A stretch of 64,000 bases of DNA from Sclerotinia nivalis. Lineage: Eukaryota; Ascomycota; Leotiomycetes; Helotiales; Sclerotiniaceae. A program made the translations under genes and the position numbers. Every line of letters begins with the position of its first letter. Position 1 is the stretch's first letter. This document shows positions 24,408 to 37,307 of the stretch, piece after piece. The stretch spans positions 2,418,001-2,482,000 of the forward strand of contig JAPEIS010000007.1 in the NCBI GenBank assembly GCA_029531795.1, read 5' to 3'. The notes beneath the pieces were generated by a model. The model made no database searches. It was not told the origin of the DNA and saw only the letters and a program-made list of their open reading frames with translations.

Positions 24408-27400
24408 ATGCCGGAACCTTTGGACAACATGATATACATCAACGAGAAGTTGGCCGTTGAGGCCGAAACAAAGAACCTCAAAGACACGGTAATGATCACC
24501 GAGCACGAGATACTTGATCAACAAGTAGATTTAGGTGCGACGCAGGGAAATCTTGGAAACAAGTCAGTATTCCCCATTCACGATTGTCAAGAACTCCACA
24601 ATGCAATCAATGATGCGGCTTGGACCGCTGGTATTCGTGAGAATGTCACGGAGACTGTCGTTCATGGAGCTACCGTCCTCGATCCGACTGTGTCCTTCGA
24701 TCTCCCTCCGATAATATCAAACGCAATGAGGACGTGGGACGCCTCGCCACCCAATTTCAATGGGAAAGTAGCACCGCCTGAAGGGTTTGTCCTCAACGGT
24801 TCTATATCATTATTTGGCCTCGATACTCTTGTTGCAGACTTCTACGGATATCATGGTCCGCCCCTGGAATCGTCCGATTTAAGCGACAGCCGTATCCCTG
24901 TGTATCAGATGGCAGCACTCCGAGATGACTTGCGTTTATCTTCACTGTTTCCAGCTGCAAAAGACAAGGAGTTTGATGTCATTGCATTGAAAGATGTTGC
25001 GATAACTTATCAGGTAAACAAGCACAACTAAGTCCGAGGGGGAAAGAATAGTAACAATAGCTAACGCCTCATATAGAACATGATTCTCGATCAAACAAAA
25101 GTGGAAGGCTTCACAGTGGAAGCTTCAATTGTTTTTGATGAGTCCTACGGTGTTGTGCACGATGTGCTCTCGAAATTCCTGAGATTTGACAATCCCTCAC
25201 TTCGCATGTCATGCGGGCTTCAAGAGCCGGAAGAATGGCACGCTCCTTTAGAAATCAGTTCCTTTAGAAATCAGTTCCTTCTGTTTGACTGGTACTTTCA
25301 CAGACGCAAAACCAAAGCCTGCCTGTGATAAACTTCAGTTGACTAGCGTGGGGTTGACGATGACTGGTTATGATACCGAAAGCTACGACGAAAATGGAGA
25401 GGAAGTTCGAGGCTTGACTTATGGGTTTGGAATCTTTGGGACTATGCACCTTGTGGTTCCCGGATCAATTTTACCATTAGAGATAGAGTTTGAGATCGAA
25501 GAGGCCGATGACAGTGTGTCTCTGGAAGCGACATTGGAGGGAAAATGGGAGCATGCATTCGGTATCTCATGCCTGACGGTATGTATGTCTAATCAAATAC
25601 TCAGAATCTTACTAACGTATGGGTTCAAGTTGGATGAAGTCAGTCTGGGTGTAACGTTTGATACTCAGCCCCCATTACAAAGTCTGATGTTCCAGGTCTC
25701 AGCAACCTTCGAAATCGGCGACACTCATGTGACTCTTGGCGGCTTGTACTCCACAGATGGTAACTTCGAGTTGTCTGCAACACTGATGAACCTCGACTTT
25801 CATGGACTTTCAGCAATTTTCAACCACTTCTTTGACGACGATTTAGAAATGCCAGAAATAGACCTCTTTCTTGGTGAAGCGACAATCACCATATCTAAGC
25901 ACTCTGGATTCAGTCTTGTGATTCATGATCTAAAAATAGGTGAGCACACAGCCACTGATGCTACTGTGGAGATTGGCTCCGCAGGGGTACTTTTGAGAGC
26001 CGATCTTGATGGTGATATTCTGAAAATCAACGATTTTGAGATCTAAAACGCTTTTACCGAAATAAATTTCCAGCGGCAAGGTAAGGATGGAAAGAAAAGC
26101 CCTTCGAAAACTAGTGTAATGTTTGGAGGCGAGGTCCAGTGGGAAGGGCACGATATCGATGTGGGCGTTCACGTATATCAATCGCCAGAAGCCGGCAAGA
26201 ATAACTTGGAGTACACAATCATTGCTTCATTCCAAACAGAAGAAGGAGCTGATGGTCTGCCATTTGTCCGCTTGATCGCAGAGCTCAAAGGTAGTTTCTT
26301 GGAGGATGTGATACTCCAAGGTGCAGCACTAGTCGTTGCCTCCCGTGAGGACGCCGAACTTGGACAGATGAACAAGTCCAACTTTCCGATTCAAAAAGGT
26401 TTGCTATGAACATTTTCCCTATTTTATGTAAAACTTGCTAAAAACTTCTTAAGAAATCAGAGTTTGTGCACAACTCGGCGAATTGGCTTCGGCGAACGCC
26501 ATATTCTCCCGAGGCAAACAGGCACCCTGTCTGACACTTTGCGCTGGCTGGGCACCCAATGAGGGCTTTTCCTTGGATATCATGGCTCCTAGTGAATGCG
26601 CCATTGACCTCGGACAAGGTATTATCACAGATCCTTTCACTTTGCGCGTTGTTCTTGGTGGAACAACTCCAGCCCTAAAGTTGATCTCCGGGGCAAAAGT
26701 GTTTGTTCAAGGCCAGAAAGAGCCTCTTCATTTCACTCTGGATTTGGATTTGGATGCCGAAGGCGCCGCGGCGACAGGGCAGCTCTCAACTGAAGGAGGT
26801 TGGATTAACCCCATGGGTATTAGCGAGAAGTTAACTATCGGTCCCAACCTGGCTTTGAAGGTCGGCATGAAATGGGCGACGTTTGCTGTGCATGGCCCAG
26901 GTGAATTTGGGTTTGTTGGAGGTCTATCTATTGGCAAGGTTCAGGGCCAAATGGCTTTCAACATCGATGAAGATCCATCACGTAAGTGGAAGACTGCACC
27001 GTCTGAGCACAATTGCTAAGTTTATCACAGGAGAACTGATGTATGCCAAGGTTGAGAAGCTGGACATTCAAGATGTAGTTGAATTTGCCAGTGCCATTAC
27101 CTCGATGAATATAGAAAAGGTATGACGGAATTACTACTTCTTTTGATGATAGACTAACATTTTATAGCCTCCTAATGTGGTGAAGTTTGAGGAAGTGGAA
27201 ATATATGTCTGTCCTGGAGGAACAACAATTGGCACGTTGGTCTATCCGCCAGGTTTCTCGTTCACGTAAGTTTTGGAATCTGTCGCTATGGAGAAATTCT
27301 TACATTATCAGTGCGGACGTTGTACTTTTCGATATCCATGCCAACGTGATGTGCGCTGTGGGCCCGGACGGAATAATATGCAAAGGTGGAATTGATGCTT

Positions 27401-29258
27401 TTAGCCTTGGACCACTTTCAGTCCGTGGTGTAAATGGGCCGCGAGCTATTTTTGAGCTTGAGCTCACCGATTCAAAACAATCTGGACAAATTGACGGCAT
27501 GGTGGAAATATATGGTGCTCAGTAAGACTTCCACCCAACCTTTGGCTTGAGATTACTCGAACATCGTCTGATCAAATGTAGAGTTGCTATCGTGGCACAT
27601 TTTGCGCTCCAGCCGAAGCTAACCTTTGTCTTTTTGTTCGATCTCGACTTCTGCGGCCTGTACAAATTTGAGGTTCATGCTTATCCTCATGAAAATCCTA
27701 CGGAAGGATCATGCAAAGTAACTTCCACTGCTTACCTGCTAGAAGCATCATTCCACGAGCATATTCGTGGAAACATTGCGGACAATTTGGACAGGATGTT
27801 TGAGGAGAGAGCGCGAAAGGAAAGAGACGAAAACCAACACACACTCGAAGCGATTCAATCTGCGAGAAATCAATGGAAAGCAACCTTTGAAGCATGTGAA
27901 GCATGCGAAGCTCGACAGAAGGCTGCTCACGACGCGTACATGTCGAAGAAAGGAAACACGGAGAAAGATAGAGATCGCATCGTGGAGCAAGAGCGAGCAA
28001 AAATCGCAAACCTTCAGGCACAGCTTGACGAGCGTTCACGAGAGATGAAAGAAAAAATTTCTAAAGCGCAGCAATGGCTTAACGAGAAGAACAATGAGTG
28101 AGCCGCAAAGATAAAAGCAGACACAGAATCTCTTCAAAGGACTGAGTCCGAATGACAGGAAAATATTCGCAATGCGCGTAGCCGTGTCGATGAAGCCACT
28201 CAAGCTCTACACAATGGGTTCGGAGGTCTTGAGTAAGTATCAAACCCCGTGATCAATAAAAGATTGGTACTGTCTGAGCAGGGACAAAATTATTGCAGCG
28301 CGGCAGAAGGTGGATTCTCTCCAAAACGACGCCGATAATATTATGCGCGATATCCATAGATGTGAGAATGCCAGAAGATGGGATTTACCCGCAAAAGCAC
28401 AGCTTCCATACCATTATACCAAATACGGCTTAGTCGAAGCAGCCAAACAGATTGCTGACAAGTCCCTTTGGGTTTTGGAGCAAACAATTAAGGGCGCTGA
28501 TTATCTAACGTGTAAAGGCGCTAAGGCAGCGGCTGACGTCGCCCTTGATGGAGCGCTTCAAAGTTCTCATGGTCTGATTGCAGCAGCGAAGGCTGCGCTA
28601 GAACTGACGGATAAAGTCACCAGTGAACTTGTCCAAGCGGCAAGCGCCGGTTTGGAAAGTGCGAAAAGGGTAGGACAAACAGCTGTCGATGCAGCCAATT
28701 TCTCACTGGAAACGGTGAAGAATCAGAGCCCTGCAATCATAGCAGGAGCCCATGCGTTGGTTAGCGCACTCGCTGATTGTGCAGAATGGATAGAGTATCA
28801 GGCTGCCGAACTGGCTTTGAAAATTGCGAAAGATGGGGGCGACGATGCATTACTGCTGGCGAAAGTCGGAGTTCAAGTCGGAGTTCAAGTCGGCCATGAG
28901 GTCTCCCAAGTGGCGATGCGTGGCTGGCAGATAGTCATGAGACTTTTGGGATCACTCGTGGATATCACCGATGTGTCGTTGAAGGGAGAGCTGCGTAGCC
29001 CAGTTGGCAATTTCGCTTTTATGGCTGATGTGAAAGGCACGATTGGAAAGGATCTTCATTTTTTCCATTATTGTCTTGAATTTGATACTCGGCGCATCAT
29101 GGAATTCATCAAAGCGTTGTTCGATAAGTAAGTTTGTCCTTGCTTCTGTGATGTATCTTTGGCGCTAATATTGAATTAGATTGGTAGATCTGATCGAGGA
29201 GGGCGTTCTTGAGGTTGGACATGCTGTAGAGGCTATGGTTACAAAAGCACTAGACTAA
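24408..29258 (+). pseudogene. Very large multi-exon gene of unknown function, broken by a 16-bp duplication and three nonsense codons
   Basis: Start MPEPLDNMIYINEKL. Several introns are clear: exon 1 ends TATCAG before GTAAAC, the next exon begins AACATG, and the last exon (after TTAG) ends VEAMVTKALD. The product would be over 1300 residues. The first two thirds are beta-rich and repetitive (for example FTLRVVLGGTTPALKLISGAKV and GEFGFVGGLSIGK). A charged coiled coil follows at about 27780-28240. A long Ala-rich amphipathic helical region (28430-28900) includes a tandem VGVQVGVQVG. Damage: TTTAGAAATCAGTTCC is duplicated at about 25249-25280 (+16, frameshift), with TAA at 26044, TGA at 28099 and TGA at 28153. 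The three stops fit CAA-to-TAA and CGA/TGG-to-TGA. The protein-coding character is otherwise well kept. I do not recognise the family. Confidence 0.75.
25249..25280 (+). repeat. 16-bp direct tandem duplication inside the large broken gene
   Basis: The unit TTTAGAAATCAGTTCC occurs twice head to tail. With one copy removed the frame runs on directly as LEISSFCLTGTFTDAK, so the duplication is the cause of the frameshift. Confidence 0.95.
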
Positions 29259-30182
29259 AGCTGCGGATCCAATAGTAAGTGGGGTTACGGATTCATGAAA
29301 ACATGTGATATTTGAATATAATGATACTTTTGAAAAAGATCTTTTTGTATTCTAGGGCTACATCGTATGATTTAACAAAGTAGGAAATCAAATAATATAT
29401 TCTTGTTACCGTACTAATCAGGAGGCTGGTAACGTGATCCAAAAAGGTCTATAAAACCTCTTCGATTCAACCTAGTTTAGAATAAAATGCGTAACATCAA
29501 TTTCTTCAATCCTGTATCCATTTCCATCGTGTTTTCTATTCTCTTTTTTTTTAAGAAACAAATAGCGTGATTGTAATGTTTGAAACTTTAGAAGCGTTTC
29601 ATGAATCCGTGCACCCTGTTGATCGTTGATCCCCAACTCTAACTTTAGACCAGGTTAGCTTTTTCTAAGGAAGTTTAAATGACTTTACTACCTGCGAGAT
29701 AAAATGGAAGACCCAAATCATCAAATACCTGTTTTGACCACTTAATTCATTTCTGGTGTTCAATTTATTCTTTCTAGTTCTGTGAGCAAGGGCTACCAGG
29801 TACTATCTTCTGATCTTCCGGGTAGGGCTCGGCTCGGCACGGGAGCCCACGGGGCAAATTAGTGCTTCAAGATTAAGCGGGACCCTTGTTTACGATAACA
29901 AGATAGCACAATATAGGGCTGAATTACCTCTAAGGCTACCGTCGCGTCAAGTGAATTGCTACCGCGCGACATAATTGATCTGACACAACAAGTTATAACT
30001 TCTGGGCCAAACACTGATTATAAAAGAAATGATGGTGCAGTTACCTCGTATGCAAAAGCGATAATATAATCGACCCCGCCGATTAGTGGGATGCGCCTCA
30101 TCGAAGCTGGAGGACTCCCTGATTTCACCGATCTCTATTACCGATAGAACTACTAATTATTTTACTCGATTACAACAACAAT
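29259..30182. other. Intergenic region, no gene seen
   Basis: AT-rich in its first half and richer in C/G around 29800-30000. No coding signal. Confidence 0.5.
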
Positions 30183-32817
30183 ATGTCAAGCATGAAGCAT
30201 ACAGAAGGGAGACGGCCATCTGATCGCGAGAGGTTAGCACCCATAATCAGAGAGGATGCTGCAGGACTCGAAAGACGGCCTAGATCGGCGGCACAGTCTA
30301 CCGGACGGATGAAACAAACACATGGGGAGAAAATTGCTGCTGGGAACTCCATTGGGATGGTTAAAAAGGCAGGGTAACACAAAGTAAGAGTGCTTAGAAG
30401 TATTCCTTTCGAGATAGAAGATTGACGACCTGATTATAGTACCATGGAATCCAAAAGCCACATTGATACATTACACGACATCCCATCTTAGATCTCGCAT
30501 ATCCAGCCCACCCTTGGCCTCTACAATACAAAGCCATCCCAGACCTCTGAAGGATTTACCTTCTGACACACATGAGGCTATCATATTAGAGGATCTTCTT
30601 TTTGTCCTGATGGGTTATGAAGGACAATAAATTCAATTCTCAGATAATTATGATCCAACCTCCGAAAGGGATCGTCTTACTGGTCCTAATTTCACAATAC
30701 TCCCTGGGTTTGATATCACTTTGCAGGATCTGACTACTAAGATGTTGAAAATGGCCACCTACTATATGGCGATTGAGGCTTTCCTGGAAGTTGAAGGGAA
30801 ACGGGAATACGGCTCTGTGAATCATGCTTTATGTGCTGCGATTAGGAAACATTTGCAAAACTATCTTGTAATGATAGTACAATTGGAGACCCAGTTCTTC
30901 ACGAATGTCGACTTCACTATGAATGTTTTAAATCTGCATACTCTATCAGCAAGTCACATGTTGTTTCAGATATACTCACTTGGACGAGAGATATTGAAAC
31001 AAAATTCACTTTCGGAATATGACTCTGATGGTGAGATTGATGATGTTGATAATATTCTCGAAGCTTTGCGTTCGGGTGGGGATCTAACTAAGGGGAGTCT
31101 CCTAAAAGAGCGATTGTGTATAGGTGGAAATGTTCTACGGCTTCTTACGACGCGGCTGGAAATGATGTCGGGTGATCCTGCAGCCCGCGCTATGCTTAAT
31201 TCATTATTGAAGGAAGCTAGTCGACCTTATATGCTGATGCTAAATAAATGGCTACACTATGGCGTTATCCAAGACTCACAAGGAGAATTTTTGATAAAGG
31301 AGCAAAAGAGCATCAAAAGAGAAAGACTGGAAGACGACTATACGGACGAATACTGGGACCGCAGGTACACTATCAGGAATGAAGTTCCAACTCAGCTAGA
31401 ACCTTTCAAGGAAAGAGTTCTGTTAGCGGGGAAATATCTAAATGTGGTGCGTGAATGTGGAGGGATAGATTCGAGCAAAACTACTCGAAATCTTCTACAA
31501 TCATTTTCCTTTGATGATATTCGGTTTTCGGAGAATATCAATACTGCCTATGCGCATGCGAACGAATCATTACTGAAATTACTACTCACAACTCATCAAT
31601 TACCTGCTAGACTTCGGTCAATGAAACATTATTTCATGCTTGACAGATCACATCTCTTCACCTCCTTTCTCGAGCTAGGAGCATCTGAGTTTCGAAAGCC
31701 GATCGACAAGATTAATATGAGTAAAGTAGAATCTCTGCTTGATCTTCTTTTACATCAGCCAGGAGTTACTCAAAATGATTTTAAAGAAGATCTTCGGATT
31801 GAAATGAACTCGATTAGTCTCATTGATTCTTTGAATCGAGTGGTTAGTATCTCCGGGATGGAGCAAGGTGAAACTTTTGAAGTACCTACTACGCAGCAAA
31901 GTGAGAGTGGACGAATACCTATTGGGTTTACATCACTACAGCTAGATTACTCGGTGCCATTCCCCGTCTCGCTAGTTATCAGCCGAAAAACAATCTGGAG
32001 GTACCAAGTGTTATTCCGATTTCTACTCTCGCTACGATATCTAGAGCGACAATTGCTAGGAAGCTGGCAATCTCAAAATAAAGGTGTTGGATGGTCACAC
32101 AAAACATCGAATAAGGAGATCGAATATTGGAAACGTCGAGTCTTCACTTTACGAGCTCGAATGCTGGTGTTCGTTCAACAACTTTTGAATTTCTGTACCT
32201 CCGAGGTGATTGAGCCGAATTGGCAAATTTTGATGGCTGAACTCGAATCAAATGGCCCAGATGGTTCGAAACCGGCTGTCAATACGGTTGATAAGCTAAT
32301 GCAGGATCATGTCAATTTTTTGGATACTTGTTTGAAGGAGTGTATGCTTACTAATAGCAAACTTTTGAGGGTATTTTCCATGGTCGAAGAGCCTAGATTA
32401 AGCTAACTTGGTGAACAGAGACACTCTAAACTCATACAAACATGTACTCATTTCGCTTCATTTACAGGCCGTCTATCCAAGGAGTTAGAGAAGTTGGATT
32501 CAGACCTGACAGGTTCCAAGCGACCAGCAACTATGTGCAAACTGCAATGGGAACGCTTCCAAACCGAAAAATCTCGTCCTACTTCGGACCGCCCGGCTTC
32601 TACGACAGATGAATCGCCACCACTCGATAAATTGCGCGATTTGATGAATAAATTCGAATATAGCTTTGGGAAAAGTCTTCAAGGCTTCATCGATGCATTG
32701 AATCATTTTTCGGCTAGAGAAACTGTTGTTTTTCTGGGTCTTTGTGCAAGATTAAGTACGGTGAATCAGGGGACGGAGTTTAGTGGGTTGAGAAATGAAG
32801 AAGGTGGGGAGGACTGA
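30183..32817 (+). pseudogene. SPC97: Gamma-tubulin complex component GCP2/Spc97 gene with an in-frame stop
   Basis: GCP2 (Spc97) pairs with GCP3 in the gamma-tubulin small complex that nucleates microtubules at the spindle pole body. An N-terminal piece at 30183-30373 (GLERRPRSAAQS...MVKKAG) leads to a second frame from about 30440 (VPWNPKATLIHYTTSHLRSRISSPPLAS...EDLLFVLMGYEGQ). The second frame is closed by TAA at 30628-30630, where the family has Tyr. The frame continues without a gap as IQFSDNYDPTSERDRLTGPNF through the grip domains. A 48-nt intron at 32371-32418 leads to the last exon (32419-32817, ending NEEGGED). The junction of the first two pieces (GTAACA...TTATAG) is one base out of phase. 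The rest is well conserved. Readthrough or an error in the sequence remains possible. Confidence 0.85.
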
Positions 32818-35800
32818 TGTGCAGGTTTGAGATTGTTGGATAAGCATATATCTTCCACATTCGACAATCCTATGACTGCCGAGGGCTGAAAGTATTGGAT
32901 TGGCAAACCTTCGTTGTCTGGGGTAGGTCTGAAGAACGAAAAATTACAGTCTCAATGTTTCGGTCGGAATGGCTTTAGATTTGCGGGACATTTTCGTTGT
33001 CTCACGACAATAGAAAAGCAAGCTCTTCCCTTAGACAGGGCTGCTAGAAGATACTTTGCCTGCCTTGCACTTTTTGTGGCCCTATCAAACGCCAGCTAAG
33101 CACTACTTGAGATTTGGGAGCTCCGAATTTCATCCTCAAATGGCCGTCCAACAAATCTGATATTTAGTTTCGCCATATTTTTTGCAATGCGCGCAGCTCT
33201 AGCTTCAATTAATCCACATCCTAGTTCGCATACAACAACTTTGCCTTTAAGAATCGTGCTCCGCGACTTGCGAGGGCAAAGCATGGAAGCTCGCTGCGAG
33301 GACAACTAAATCACACCCAACTACATGGTTTTCATACAGTTGGATTCTGTCCTTCCATTCCTTACCTGCATCTTGCAAAACGAAAGCCTTGAGGGCCTGA
33401 GACCCAATCTTGGTTCACCGCATTGCCAACTGATCGTTGATTTTCCCGTTCCCTTCTTCAAAGTCGATAGATTGAGCAAAGGGAGATGACTACTTTGCCT
33501 TCCTGTGTAATATCGGTGGTGGTCGCAATAACTCGACATCACATCAAGGATCTGTCCATTTGGCCCGGGTTTTGGTGTCTAGAAGAAGCTGTTGTTTATG
33601 GCTTAAAAGAGCGATTGGGGATATGCATGTGATGATGAACTAGAGAGTGGATTTGGAACGATGCCGCTGCTACCTTCGGTTATAAGGGGGCTTTGCCTTT
33701 GGAGGAGTGTTGAGCGGCAGGTTTTGGGTTTGATGTGATAGGTTGGGGTTCAGGATGGAAAAGTTTTCATGGTTTGTGATCTTGGGATTGATGTAGATGA
33801 TTTGAAGATTAATAAATTATCAGATGAGAATTGTATTTTTGATTTCAGCCAAATAAAAAAAGGGGGGGGGAGGGAAGGGGCTCTTTCTATAAAATACAGT
33901 CACTGATTAATATCTACCTCCAATCTCGTAATTGCAAGATTATTATTCGCGAAGCGATGATGTCATCAAATACGAACTGTAATGTTCCCTCCTGTCACGC
34001 TTATAAATCCTGAGCGGGTATTTTAACCACAATTCTTTTATCCCATCACTTGCTAAGGCTATAGTCTAGCTTATAGTAGGTTGACTAATGAGAAAATGAT
34101 TGTGTATATTATTTCTAGTATGAAGAAAAACTAGGTATATTATATCATTTGATGAGTATAGAATTTCTTTTATTATACATAAGCTTACTTCATGATACTA
34201 ACACCAAAATAACAATTATTGTTTTTATTTCATAATCCACGTTGAGAGATATGCATGGAGTGCCAAAATCCAACGAACGCATTCAAGATTCAGGGACAAG
34301 AATTCAAAAAATCGATGTTGTGCCGAAAGGGAATCCGAAAGACGGCATTTTTATTACATTTTTGGTGTTGGTGAACCCACATTGTCAATAATCTCCAATG
34401 GGTGCTTAATGATGGTAGCATCTATTATTCTCGATATCGTCTCTGTAATCCCAAATCAAGAGTTCACGAATACTGGAGAGGCGGATCTTGATTGAAACAC
34501 GCGTGGTATTTTCCTCGCCAAATCCTAATGAGAAAGAAAACTTTTCGAAATTCTGTGTTAAGATTATTATTTTCCATAAGTCATTCGATAGGTTTCCGCA
34601 ATGGAATAGATCAGATAGAAAGTATATTTTGGAGGCCAATTTTGTCTTCTTGTAGTTCTGCAGAATTCTATGGTTATTATAGTCATCGTCCGGTTTAGGG
34701 ATTATCATGAATATCCTTGCATTATTACCCACTCATAGAAGGAGAGTGTATTGTTTGCCATGGGAATTGGCTTCCTCAATGTTTATACCAAATCGATATC
34801 TCAGAATTGCTTTGTTTGTAACTGGAGACCTGGATACGAGTACTTCCCACTACACAGCTGCGCCTACAAAACGAGAGCCGGGGATTCGAAAGATGATTGA
34901 TAATGGAGAAGGTATGTTTATGCTAGACTTGTGTATGTGTTGTAGGATTTTAGTTGGAAGAGGAGAGTCATGGAAGGTTTTGATGGGAATGTATTCTGAT
35001 GAAGAGGATATATCTTATTGAAGGGAGGATATCCTCTCATTCCACCAGACGATTGGGTGAATTTCATCTTATACTCGTAGAAGTGATTGTGAGGGCGCCT
35101 TAGCTTTTATCCGCAACACGACGGTTAGAATACACTTCTAGCCATATCTTCTCGACAGTAATCAATATGTTATAAACGTCAGGTATACTGCCGATATAAT
35201 GAATAATATTAACATCAATCCTAGATCATACATAATGGTGTTACCTTACGAGTGGAATGTAATGGGCCCTATTACCTAAACTTCGCATCTTTTCTCTATC
35301 ATTCCCATTCCTTACACCCACTTCCATCTTCTCCCTCCCCAATCGAAAAAAAAGGACTAAAAAGTAGAAAGAAGCAAAATATATCGGCGCCAGCAGAGCG
35401 ACCAGGACCATACAGCGTCGAAGTCCGGGTAATCTGGGGAATTCTCGAATTTTCGAATTTATGGTTGTTCTGATGTTTGTTGTGATAACTGTTGTTGTTG
35501 TTGTGATTTTTTCATTATTTTTGTTGTTAAGTGCATGGTCCTGACCACTCTGCTAAATGTCACCTTGGAGTAAAGATGTTTGGTTATGAGTTGGTGGGAT
35601 GTTTGAGATTGTATCTCGGATAAAGGTTTCGGTGAGAAGTAAAGGGAACTTGAGGTGTTCGAGTGGTACAGATTGAACAAAAATATGATGGTACAGAACT
35701 ATTATAAGGTTCTTAATGGGATGGTAACTTTTTGTTATTGTTGTATCAATAATTAAGTTTTGTGTATTGAGAGGAATGTTTGGTGAACTTGTGGATGGGG

Positions 35801-37307
35801 TGAAAACAAAGGTTTAAAGTACATGCATATGGTAGAGTGAAGCTTTTACAACATTGGAGTGGGACTTCAGACAAAGATCACAGCGTTATGATTATTGAAG
35901 CATAGTCACCTCAAGACACTTGGAAATGATGAGAAAATGCAGATAGCTCAAGATGAGGGCGATTTATTTTGACACTTGAACCTTGAGTTGCCTCGATGCA
36001 TATACAAGCGTAACTTGCGCAGAAAATATTATTTTGGGAAACCAAATACAAGGTGGAAAGCAAACTCCAACAACTCGCGGTCAATTGGCGCAAAATATCT
36101 ATCATCGCATACACTGTAGCATGGTGATCCGTTCTCATATTCTCCCACATGACAAGTGCGTTTGTGGAATATACTAGTAAAGTATTGAATGTTTCTTCTG
36201 ATCAGATATGTGTTTCAATTGCTTTGCGAGGAATCTCTTTATCAATCTCAAATCTTACTAGGAATTTGGACTGTCAATAATTCAGAGAAATAGACAAACA
36301 TCCTTGACTCATCAACATCTTGTTTATGATACCGCTACAGTGATCCACCGCAGTATGCGGTTGAAGCACTCTTTTGCGATTTCAAAATGTTGAAAACCAT
36401 CTTTCTATACTTGATACCCCTCCCTGGCATCAATTTGTCCCAGCTGATCGTCGGGACCGACTAAAGGAGAATTATCATCAACTTCCCGCTTAGGAAGTTA
36501 GGAAGTCATTTACTCTCGGACCACTTCTTTGAAGCAACATGGGAATTAACAATCTCGGCATATCAACGGTGCTCGTACTCGTACACATACCTCAATTGTT
36601 GAGATCAGACGTATTTGTTTCCATAGAAGTACCGCCAAGACTTTCGGTACCGAAACTCTGCAAGCAAGGCAATGCGGGGCCCCCCACAATCATTCTCGCG
36701 TGGAACTTCCAAATGCCCCCCTTATGCTTATATTATACTTTAGATTCGTAATGTATTACGATGATACGACTTTGATGTCCTTTAGGTGTATTATCCGCTC
36801 TGCGCCGTACGATTAACTTCTAGGTTAAGTGTCTCGGCAAATCTGAACTTTCCGATTGTTGTCGTTTCGGACCCGCCGTTTCGATGTGCACTGATGTTGT
36901 TTTTTTATCTCTGTATCTGGATAACTAGATATCTTGTATGCATGCAGCAGCATATAGCAGGGGCGTACGTACCACCTCTACTGTGATATTTTTGTCCAAA
37001 AGCAGGGGATTAGCTAAGGCTTTCAAGAACTCACTCCTTCAATGCCCTCGAATAACCCAGTGATTTTCTTTGTTTGACCGCAGTATATCCACAGTACCCC
37101 AGTCAGTACGCTTGTTCCCGCACATAGTCTGCACGGCACTTACAGAATGCCACAAGCGCCAGGAGAGTCAAACTGCCGAACAGGTTAAAGCTTCAAGTAT
37201 AAGAAGTTCTAATCGTTCCTACTTTTCTCATCTGTTCATCCAGTCATCCATTAGCTCATCTCTTGTAAATACCACATTTCGAACTTCCATTGCACCCAAT
37301 AATCATT
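32818..37307. other. Long gene-poor stretch (4.5 kb)
   Basis: AT-rich, with no gene I can support. A possible decayed coding remnant lies on the minus strand at about 33096-33545, where frames containing QDAGKEWKDRIQLYENHVVG and VVLAASFHALPSQ adjoin. I cannot name its family. 33855-33880 has an A-run/G-run. Open frames at 34406-35021 and 36539-36751 show no domain. Confidence 0.4.

Noticed and set aside
33096..33545. Minus-strand frames that might be a small gene
   Set aside because: Coding-like text changes frame and meets stops, no family is recognisable and no intron helps. At most it is a remnant, so it is only mentioned in the gap entry.
34406..35021. Open frames on both strands around 34.4-35.0 kb
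   Set aside because: The text is low in protein character (AT-driven), with no domain, splice sites or start context.
36539..36986. Two short plus-strand frames
   Set aside because: No family, no splice support, and isolated in a gene-poor region.
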